The notes under the pieces: generated by a model
Told to the model about the DNA's origin: nothing
The model's input: the letters and a program-made list of their open reading frames with translations, nothing else
Databases searched by the model: none
Program-made: the position numbers and the translations under genes
Shown here: positions 31,646-37,992 of the stretch, piece after piece
How the letters are laid out: each line of letters begins with the position of its first letter
Position numbering within the stretch: the stretch's first letter is position 1
Assembly: GCA_002346535.1 (NCBI GenBank)
Contig: DDZZ01000006.1
Span: forward strand, 1-37,992
Length of the DNA stretch: 37,992 nucleotides
DNA from: Opitutales bacterium UBA2995
GTDB lineage: Bacteria > Verrucomicrobiota > Verrucomicrobiia > Opitutales > UBA2995
Reading direction: 5' to 3'

Positions 31646-34285
31646 CTAATTCTTGTCTCCGGCTTCCTTAGCGAGTCGACGAAAGACCTCTCTGGCTTCC
31701 TCGAGTTGGGCAAGCACATGGTTCTTCTCCTCCTGTGACCGCCATCCGGGATCTGCGTCCATAATCTCTTCAAAGTTATTTATCCAGCGTATGGAGTATT
31801 CTGCCGATTCCTTATTGCGTATCGGCTGATTCCCTACATGGATCCAAACCGGGTTTGTGAAAGCTTGTGCATAGAGGGAATCCAATGGATATCGTTCTTC
31901 CTTTTTCCCTTCTGCACGTAGGTGGTACCATCCGCTTTTTGCCACCTTAAGAAGCCTATTGAAATCCATTGATTTGCCTTCACTTTCCCATGCGAATTCT
32001 TCGACAATTTCGCCATTAAATACCAACACTAATTTTTCCAGTCGGGTAATGCATTGCACCTTTGCCTCAATTTCTATTGTGCTACCATTTCTCGGCAGGC
32101 TAATTGTCTCGCCTGGTATCTTCCCATTTATGGTGAATTCAATAAGCGGACCGCTACTCGCGAAAGCATGCCCGTTTTTAAGTCCATCAAACCAGGCCTT
32201 CATATCGAGTCCTTGGTCGCCCGTGTAAACGTAGGTTTTCAAGGATCCTACTTGTTTACTCCAGTAAAGGTCGCTGATGGAGTCTTCTCCACCGCATACC
32301 GAGATTTTCAGGCCGTTATTCCAGACCGCATACAAAGGATAAAACCCAGCGCGATTGGCGGTTGACCATTCAATGGCGTCGGTTGTACCCAAGGCTGCGT
32401 CCACCATAAAACCTTTGGCATGGCCCAGTCCGTTTTCCAGGGGGTCATCTTCGCCTTCAAAGGCATGCACATAGCCCACCCAGGCACCTTGGTTTATCGC
32501 TTTTCTCAACATGTCCGTGTTGCTGGGATACTGGCTGGCTATACCCGTTCCTTCGTAACCATTAGCGAAGGGCGAAATAAGATGATCTTTCATGCCGAAC
32601 ATGAACACGTGACCCCAAACAGGCGGGCGATACTCTTGCCCGACCACAACCATGCGATCCAATCTTGAAAGCGGGTGAGGCTTTCCCCCAGGTACAAAGA
32701 ATTGGTAGTCCAGAATTCGGTTGTCCTTGTTGGCGATCTGGTGAAGCAGCAGGTCCTGATCTTCTGCTTCGGAAATCTTTATCAAATTTTCCAGGCTGTT
32801 GTGAAAATTCCCCCCGTAATTCATGTGGACGTGGGTTGAACCGCTTAACCAGCCCTTTTTGCCCATGTCCTCAAACGGTTCTAGCTCTACTTCCAGGATT
32901 GTAAGTTTGTCGGTTTCAACATTGGCCTGAATCCGCTTGGGTTTAAATTCGAATCCCTTAAGAAATAGTAGATCCACCTTACCGGACGGGACTTCCATTT
33001 CAAACTCACCATAGGAATGAAATATTTTTTCTCCAACCCCAGTATAACGGGCATAAGCATGCTCTGGGGTATAAGCCTTTCCATCCGCCGCCGTCAGGTA
33101 TACGCGTGCTCCTATCTCTTCTCCGTTATTGCCATGCCGGGTACGCACTTTGAGTCGCCCCATCGGTCGCTTCCATTTGCGATCCGTAATTTCAATTGTT
33201 TTCTGTTTTCCGCCATTGGTCTCCAGCAGTGCAAGTTGCGGCAATCCACCTTTGTTGGATAAATAGGCAATCCATTCTCCATCCGGTGACCATCTTGGAT
33301 GAAAGGCGTCGTGCTGAAAGAAGGTAAGTTTGTAGGGTTGTCCGCCTTTGGTTGGCTGGACGTACAGGTTGGCGAATTGGTCCGCAGTTCCTGCTGTAGA
33401 AGAATACACAAACCGCTTCCCGTCGACCGACACGTCGGGGCGGGTTCGGTAAAGGGTCTGTTCGGCCAATACGATTCTCGCTTTTTCAATCCCGTTGGCT
33501 TCGGCTGGCACCCGGAGCACATTGCCGGATCCCAGCGGCACGTTTCTGTTGGAGACCAGCAATAATTCATTTCCGTTGGGAAACCAGGATGGAGTGATGT
33601 TCATATCCCACCCGCCGAAGTATAGTCGTTTATTTGGGTAGCTGTGATCCTGGCTTACTGGAATAGGTTCGCCTTTCCAATGACCCATTTCAATGGAACG
33701 GATATACACATTATAATATCCGTTCGGCTTGGTTGAAACATAAGCGACGTTCTTGCCATCCGGAGAGAATACCGGATCCAGGTAAAGTTGGGTGTCATCG
33801 GTGAGCTTATGGCTTTGACCGGTTTTCACGTTGAGAATTTCCAATTGAATAGTTTTCCCTCCATCGTCCGCAGTGTAGATAATCCATTTTCCGTCGGGGG
33901 ACCAGTCAGGTGAGGTATGGTATTTTTCGGAGTAAGTCAGTTCTAACGATTGGCCGTTGGTTGGATCAATTTTCCAGATGGAACCACTCATGGCCACCGC
34001 AATGGATTGGCCATCCGGAGCCCAGTCAGGAGACCATGGAGTGGAACCTGTCGAAGGTGGAATATAGAAATTATGCATATAACTTCCCCCTGATAGGGCC
34101 GCCGGGTAACCTCCTGATTGAGCCTGTCCTTTTACAGTCACTGGAAACAAGAGACCGATTCCGATCACTGGGATTAACAGACCAAGCTTTTTGATTACAC
34201 TGAACACGAAGAGCTTAAATCTGCAGGATTTGTCGTCGAAGTCAGTAGAAAAGAAAGTTGCTCTCTTCTTCATATCGGTGAGCAT
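31646..34285 (-). CDS. Exported TolB-type propeller fused to a CehA/McbA-family metallohydrolase
   Basis: This 879-residue protein may start at 34285 or at the ATG four codons later (MKKRATFF). A single hydrophobic helix (LGLLIPVIGIGLLFPVTVKGQA) acts as signal peptide. Residues about 70-370 hold six PD40/TolB-like propeller repeats with the motif PDWSPDGKWIIY and variants (SPDGKNVAYV, SPDGEWIAYL). After a beta-rich linker, the PHP/CehA-like domain begins at GWLSGSTHVHMN (His485, His487 as metal ligands) and continues through HVFMFG and VGYVHAFEG. The C-terminal part is beta-sandwich-like. CehA/McbA enzymes hydrolyse carbamate and related esters, but most members have no known substrate. It is divergent from pcaB (71-base gap). 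Confidence 0.85.
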   Translation of the reverse strand: MLTDMKKRATFFSTDFDDKSCRFKLFVFSVIKKLGLLIPVIGIGLLFPVTVKGQAQSGGYPAALSGGSYMHNFYIPPSTGSTPWSPDWAPDGQSIAVAMSGSIWKIDPTNGQSLELTYSEKYHTSPDWSPDGKWIIYTADDGGKTIQLEILNVKTGQSHKLTDDTQLYLDPVFSPDGKNVAYVSTKPNGYYNVYIRSIEMGHWKGEPIPVSQDHSYPNKRLYFGGWDMNITPSWFPNGNELLLVSNRNVPLGSGNVLRVPAEANGIEKARIVLAEQTLYRTRPDVSVDGKRFVYSSTAGTADQFANLYVQPTKGGQPYKLTFFQHDAFHPRWSPDGEWIAYLSNKGGLPQLALLETNGGKQKTIEITDRKWKRPMGRLKVRTRHGNNGEEIGARVYLTAADGKAYTPEHAYARYTGVGEKIFHSYGEFEMEVPSGKVDLLFLKGFEFKPKRIQANVETDKLTILEVELEPFEDMGKKGWLSGSTHVHMNYGGNFHNSLENLIKISEAEDQDLLLHQIANKDNRILDYQFFVPGGKPHPLSRLDRMVVVGQEYRPPVWGHVFMFGMKDHLISPFANGYEGTGIASQYPSNTDMLRKAINQGAWVGYVHAFEGEDDPLENGLGHAKGFMVDAALGTTDAIEWSTANRAGFYPLYAVWNNGLKISVCGGEDSISDLYWSKQVGSLKTYVYTGDQGLDMKAWFDGLKNGHAFASSGPLIEFTINGKIPGETISLPRNGSTIEIEAKVQCITRLEKLVLVFNGEIVEEFAWESEGKSMDFNRLLKVAKSGWYHLRAEGKKEERYPLDSLYAQAFTNPVWIHVGNQPIRNKESAEYSIRWINNFEEIMDADPGWRSQEEKNHVLAQLEEAREVFRRLAKEAGDKN

Positions 34286-34356
34286 CCCATAACAATCCGG
34301 GATTTTTTGCGATGTGCCTTTCGCAAACCATCATTCGTGAATTCAACTAATGAACC

Positions 34357-35688
34357 ATGTCTACTTCTGATTCATTTGAGACCTGCCATGCCGAAGTATA
34401 TAATCTGCTCTCACGGGAGAGTTGCGTGAAGGCCATGCTTCAATTTGAATCTGCCTTAGCTCAGGCTGAAGCGAAAGTTGGCCTCATTCCGGATAGCGCG
34501 GCCAGTGCCATCTCTGATGTTTGTAAGCAGGCTCAGTTTGATCTCGATTCTCTTGAGCAACGGGCTTCAAGGGCAGGAACATTGGTCATACCTTTTGCTA
34601 AAGACCTGACTGCTCTGGTTCAGGAAGCTTCCCCCAAAGCCGCCGGTTTTGTGCATATGGGTGCCACCAGCCAAGACGTTCTCGATTCGTCTTTGAACCT
34701 GCAATTAAAGAAAGTCCTAAAAATCCTCAGCCAAGGTCTGATCCGGATCGAGACAGCGTTGAGTAATCTGGCTCGCGATCACACCGAAACTTTAATGCTC
34801 GGGCGCACCTTACTTCAGGCAGGTCCACCTATCAGCTTTGGCATAAAAACTGCTAATTGGGCGGCTTCGATTCGACGAGGACGAACGCGAATTAAATCTG
34901 CGGCTGAGGATGCGTTATTACTTCAGTTTGGGGGTGCAGTTGGAACCCTTTCCTCCCTGAAAAAGGATGGCCAACAGGTGGCCTCCGAATTGGCAGCAAC
35001 ATTGGGCTTGAATCTGCCAAGAGCTCCCTGGCACACGCAGAGGGATCGATTAACCCATTTGATGGGCGCATTGGCGATCTTGGTGGGTTCTTTAGGAAAA
35101 GTTGCTCGGGATATTTCGCTCATGATGCAAAACGAAATTGCTGAGCTTTCCGAGCCAGGTGGTGAAGGGCGCGGCGGTTCGTCCGCAATGCGACACAAGC
35201 AAAATCCGGTTGGATCCATGGCCGTTTTGTCGGCAGCCAATCGTATTCCCGGTCTCCATGCATCGCTACTTTCCGGAATGGTTCAGGAACACGAACGTGG
35301 ACTAGGGGGTTGGCAGGCAGAGTGGCTTACCATTCCTGAAATACTTCGGGAAACTTCAAAAGCCACCTTTGCCATGGTGGAAGTGACGGAAGGTTTGCAA
35401 GTGCATCCACAAAAGATGCAGGCCAATCTGGAGGTGACCAATGAGGTTGTTTACTCGGAGCACTTGGCTGCCGCTTTGCGGACCTGTATGGGGCGTGAGG
35501 AAGCGAATTCGCTGGTTGCTCAATTGGTGGAAGGGGCCGTTGCCTCCAACTTAAAGCTTTCGGATGTCGCTGCCGGAAATGCAACCGTCTCAAACCATTT
35601 AAAGGAGGCCGAATTGAAGGCTATTTTTGATCCCGCGAACGCTATGGGCGACAGCCGCGGCATGATGGACCGATTATTGGATGAGTAA
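34357..35688 (+). CDS. pcaB: 3-carboxy-cis,cis-muconate cycloisomerase
   Basis: This 443-residue enzyme of the fumarase/aspartase superfamily should convert 3-carboxy-cis,cis-muconate to 4-carboxymuconolactone in the protocatechuate branch of the beta-ketoadipate pathway, in the cytoplasm. Supporting segments are VHMGATSQDVLDS (conserved region 2), GRTLLQAGPPISFG, LLQFGGAVGTLSSL and the superfamily signature GGSSAMRHKQNP near 273-284. In that signature Arg279 replaces the usual proline (MPHKxNP), which is odd. The identity is backed by pcaC, whose start overlaps the last codons by eight bases. No other pca gene (GH, D, IJ, F) is in the window, so the rest of the pathway must lie elsewhere or be absent. 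Confidence 0.9.
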   Translation: MSTSDSFETCHAEVYNLLSRESCVKAMLQFESALAQAEAKVGLIPDSAASAISDVCKQAQFDLDSLEQRASRAGTLVIPFAKDLTALVQEASPKAAGFVHMGATSQDVLDSSLNLQLKKVLKILSQGLIRIETALSNLARDHTETLMLGRTLLQAGPPISFGIKTANWAASIRRGRTRIKSAAEDALLLQFGGAVGTLSSLKKDGQQVASELAATLGLNLPRAPWHTQRDRLTHLMGALAILVGSLGKVARDISLMMQNEIAELSEPGGEGRGGSSAMRHKQNPVGSMAVLSAANRIPGLHASLLSGMVQEHERGLGGWQAEWLTIPEILRETSKATFAMVEVTEGLQVHPQKMQANLEVTNEVVYSEHLAAALRTCMGREEANSLVAQLVEGAVASNLKLSDVAAGNATVSNHLKEAELKAIFDPANAMGDSRGMMDRLLDE

Positions 35689-36076
35689 AGAAGACAAAAT
35701 TTCTGAAAAGTTCGAGCGTGGCTTGGCAAAACGGCGCAAAGTGTTGGGAGATGCTCATGTCGATAAAGCCATGGCTTCAACAACTGATCTGAACAATACC
35801 TTCCAAGATTTTATCACCCGGTATGCTTGGGGGGAAGTTTGGGAATCTCCACAGCTGGACGACCGGAGCCGAAGCCTGATCACCTTGAGCATGCTCATTG
35901 CTAGTGGGCATGAAGATGAATTCAAGATGCATATTCGTGGAGCTTTTAATAACGGAGTCACTGTAGAAGACCTAAAAGGATTGTTCATGCATACTGCCAT
36001 CTATTGTGGTGTGCCAGCGGCGAACAACGGGTTCAGACTCGCGACAGAAGTCCTGAAGGAAATGGGGAAGTTGTAA
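35681..36076 (+). CDS. pcaC: 4-carboxymuconolactone decarboxylase
   Basis: The product has 131 residues, the usual PcaC length. It should decarboxylate 4-carboxymuconolactone to beta-ketoadipate enol-lactone, the step directly after PcaB. The match runs over the whole protein: KRRKVLGDAHVDKA, FQDFITRYAWGEVW, LDDRSRSLITLSML, DEFKMHIRGAFNNGVT and HTAIYCGVPAANNGFR, the last containing the cysteine/valine/proline segment typical of this branch of the AhpD-like fold. It overlaps pcaB by eight bases, so the two are translated together. It is convergent with the sulfatase gene across a 24-base gap. Confidence 0.93.
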   Translation: MSKEDKISEKFERGLAKRRKVLGDAHVDKAMASTTDLNNTFQDFITRYAWGEVWESPQLDDRSRSLITLSMLIASGHEDEFKMHIRGAFNNGVTVEDLKGLFMHTAIYCGVPAANNGFRLATEVLKEMGKL

Positions 36077-36100
36077 GGCGAAAAAGGAAAATCGCAAGGC

Positions 36101-37555
36101 TTAGCGAGTTCGTTTGTCCCACTGAACGGCCATCGTGTTAAGGCGTTGGATCGTCGATTTGTATTTTGGATCGTTGAAAAGATTTATCCGTTCTCCTGGA
36201 TCGTTTTTCAGGTCATACAACGCGCCATCTTTTTCCGATAGACGTTCGTCCATAAATATCACCAGCTTCCATTCCTTGGTCCTCACCATGACTCGCCTTC
36301 GTCCGGTATCGCGAAGCTCATCGTAAATGTCGGCTGCGTGATCGTGTTCACTGAATACTGCTTCGCTCCTCGGGGGTGCTTCGCCGCGGATGAGGGGCAG
36401 CAAACTTTGTGCTTCTATGTTGTCCGGTGCCTCCAATTCGCAAAGATCTAGAAGGGTGGGCAGAAAATCAATCGACTCCACTGGATCCTCTATGACCTTA
36501 CCTTGGGGCAGGGCTTTGGGATAATGGAAAATCATGGGGATACAGACATTGTTGTCATAGAAATCCCGCTTTTTCCATACGCCGTGTTCTCCGAGTTGAA
36601 AGCCTTGGTCCGAATTTACGGCGATGATGGTGTTTTCAAACAATCCTACATCTTTGAGCGTTTCGATGAGCCGTCCGACCGCGTCATCCACCAAGTGGAC
36701 CATGCCATAGTAAGTTCCGCGACCTATCCCGATTTGCTTTTTGTTCAGGGTAGCGCCAGCATATACACGAATATGCTCTTTTTCGTAAGTAGGTTTTGTG
36801 GCTAAGGACTCAGGAGTGGGCAAAGGGAGTTTGATGGTTGCGGGATCAATAAAATGTTCCCGGTCAATCACGTTGGCCACATGGGGAGAATGGAAGGACA
36901 CGCGCAGAAAAAAAGGTTTGTCCGAGGCGCCTAGCTTTCGGATTTGATCAACCGCTATTTCACCAAGGCGTGAAGGCCTTAAATGCTTTGCATCGATATC
37001 AACCACGCCCCCGATCATCCACTGGTGCAGGTCGGTGCGGACACGTTCAAAGCTATTGTCATGGACAACGGTTTTCCCATAGGGAGTCAGGTCGCCGTTA
37101 TTGTTAACGATGGCGTCTACAGTGCCGATTTGCTGGAAATCCGATTTGAAGGCATGTAATTTGCCAACGTTAATGGGCTCGATGCCCGCAGCTATCCATC
37201 CCTTTAGCAAATGGGGTAGTTCGGGACGAATATGTTTGCGATAGGCTCCGGGATTTTTGGCCGGCTTTCCCATGGCCATGACTCCGGTCTGATGCGCGTA
37301 CAAGCCAGTTTTGATAGAGGTTCTGGATGGGAAGCAAACCGGGTTTTGCACTACCGCAGTTTTGAATCGCACGCCATTCGCGGCCAGGGCATCCAGGTTT
37401 GGAGTCTTGGCCCAAGGGGCATCGTAACAACCTAGCGCGTCGGCACGGCCGTCATCGAACATGATCCACAAAATATTCGGTGTGGTTGCGCCTAGGGATT
37501 CCGTTACAAGTATTATTGCGGCAATCAGAAAAAAATTTCGGACTTGCTTTACCAT
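36101..37555 (-). CDS. Exported sulfatase (formylglycine type)
   Basis: This 484-residue enzyme has a signal peptide at 1-23 (FFLIAAIILVTESLGA). Family S1 sulfatases remove sulfate esters, often from algal polysaccharides. The N-terminal metal-binding segment is NILWIMFDDGRADALGCY (Asp34, Asp35). The catalytic motif CFPSR (74-78) fits the CxPSR rule, so Cys74 should be converted to formylglycine by a maturase encoded elsewhere. Further conserved segments are FFLRVSFHSPH, IAVNSDQGFQLGEHGVWKKRDFYDNNV and the C-terminal YDLKNDPGERINLF. The overall pattern is closest to iduronate-2-sulfatase-like members. It is divergent from the enolase-superfamily pseudogene. Confidence 0.92.
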   Translation of the reverse strand: MVKQVRNFFLIAAIILVTESLGATTPNILWIMFDDGRADALGCYDAPWAKTPNLDALAANGVRFKTAVVQNPVCFPSRTSIKTGLYAHQTGVMAMGKPAKNPGAYRKHIRPELPHLLKGWIAAGIEPINVGKLHAFKSDFQQIGTVDAIVNNNGDLTPYGKTVVHDNSFERVRTDLHQWMIGGVVDIDAKHLRPSRLGEIAVDQIRKLGASDKPFFLRVSFHSPHVANVIDREHFIDPATIKLPLPTPESLATKPTYEKEHIRVYAGATLNKKQIGIGRGTYYGMVHLVDDAVGRLIETLKDVGLFENTIIAVNSDQGFQLGEHGVWKKRDFYDNNVCIPMIFHYPKALPQGKVIEDPVESIDFLPTLLDLCELEAPDNIEAQSLLPLIRGEAPPRSEAVFSEHDHAADIYDELRDTGRRRVMVRTKEWKLVIFMDERLSEKDGALYDLKNDPGERINLFNDPKYKSTIQRLNTMAVQWDKRTR

Positions 37556-37709
37556 GATTGAATTTTTCTTGGGTTCTAATCTGTAGCTGTGGATATGGCA
37601 GATTTAAGTCCTCGAGTCAGCAGAAAAAGTGATAGAAGGATTCGGTTATGCGGAATTTACCCATTCACTAATCAATCGCTCCCTGCTTTTCGAACTGTAC
37701 TATCGTGGC

Positions 37710-37992
37710 ATGTCATTCAGCCGTCGCGATTTTCTCGGCAAAGCTGCAGGATTCCTTGCCCTGGCTTTTGCCAATCCTTGAATCCTTTCCGCGTTGGAAT
37801 TTCTGGGTGCTGTGGAAGGCCTGATCAAGGTAGCTTCCAAACCCATTCTCAATCTGGAGGGTTTGAACGATCCGGTCATAATAGAGTCGGTCGATCTCCT
37901 GAAAAAGGATTGGCAATACTTTGTGAGAGTTCGATCCAAAGATGGCGTTTAAGATATTTCTCTCGATAACAATCGGGCCCGTTACCTTCCTC
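37710..37992 (+). pseudogene. Enolase-superfamily (mandelate racemase-like) gene with two in-frame stops, cut by the right edge
   Basis: ATG 37710 opens a twin-arginine leader, MSFSRRDFLGKAAGFLALAF, which is cut by TGA at 37779-37781. The same frame goes on as a normal protein (ALEFLGAVEGLIKVASKPIL, then PVIIESVDLLKK, YFVRVRSKDGV), is cut again by TAA at 37950-37952, and continues DISLDNNRARYLP to the edge. VIIES..LL......FVRVRSKDG is the beginning of the N-terminal capping domain in exported mandelate racemase/muconate lactonizing-type proteins. Because the reading frame is kept across both stops, inactivation is recent or a product of sequence error. The remaining part of the gene lies outside the window. 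Confidence 0.7.

Noticed and set aside
34284..34308. ATCCC...GGGAT stem followed by six T, possible terminator
   Set aside because: The 5-bp stem has a 10-base loop and overlaps the start codon of the CehA-type gene; no plus-strand gene ends there.

Overview
The window looks like chromosomal DNA of a member of the PVC group, most likely Verrucomicrobiota (perhaps a marine Opitutia-type lineage). The reasons are two 'Planctomycete-type' cytochrome/DUF modules (DUF1549-DUF1553 with DUF1501, and DUF1587/1592/1588/1585 with DUF1552), a long MoxR/DUF58/von Willebrand factor A (VWA)/DUF4159 operon, an exported sulfatase, moderate GC, and many start sites without a clear Shine-Dalgarno sequence. The assignment is inference; there is no rRNA or other marker gene here. 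I see no tRNA, rRNA, CRISPR array or intact insertion sequence.

Region 1 (about 1-15,300, all minus strand) is one co-directional block. In transcription order it holds: an exported TPR protein with a zinc-peptidase motif (HEFCH...E), an exported DUF4159 protein, a MoxR AAA+ ATPase, a DUF58 protein, a BatA-like VWA membrane protein, a 1193-residue DUF4175-like membrane/coiled-coil protein, a second VWA/glutamine-amidotransferase-like membrane protein, an exported caspase-fold (C13-like) protein with no cysteine at the expected site, and a SpoU/TrmH-family RNA methyltransferase. Most junctions from MoxR onward overlap or abut, so translation is probably coupled. MoxR with VWA partners usually acts as a chaperone or assembly machine; here it probably works on an envelope or periplasmic complex.

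Region 2 (15,294-16,253) is the only long gene-poor stretch. It contains a clear fragment of an MscS-channel C-terminus, a 9-bp hairpin, a perfect 10-bp terminator-type stem and one unrecognised small ORF.

Region 3 (16,254-28,183) holds two exported haem/Tat modules. DUF1553-DUF1501 is on the minus strand and is divergent from a nucleoside:H+ symporter-type MFS gene. DUF1592-DUF1552 is on the plus strand and is divergent from an exported metallo-beta-lactamase-fold hydrolase. Each large partner has two CxxCH haem motifs, and each smaller partner has a twin-arginine leader.

Region 4 (28,246-37,992) is a patchwork of catabolic genes: an exported fumarylacetoacetase-family enzyme, an exported alpha/beta hydrolase, a sugar-phosphate-isomerase-type TIM barrel, a TolB-propeller/CehA metallohydrolase, pcaB-pcaC of the protocatechuate branch, and an exported sulfatase. 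Among them are gene relics: an N-terminal class II aldolase-like stub and an enolase-superfamily (mandelate racemase-like) gene with two in-frame stops running off the right edge. Repeats resembling REP elements lie between genes at about 22.33 kb and 29.5 kb.

The best candidates for under-described biology are the MoxR/VWA operon with its putative dead caspase-fold member and the paired di-haem/Tat modules.
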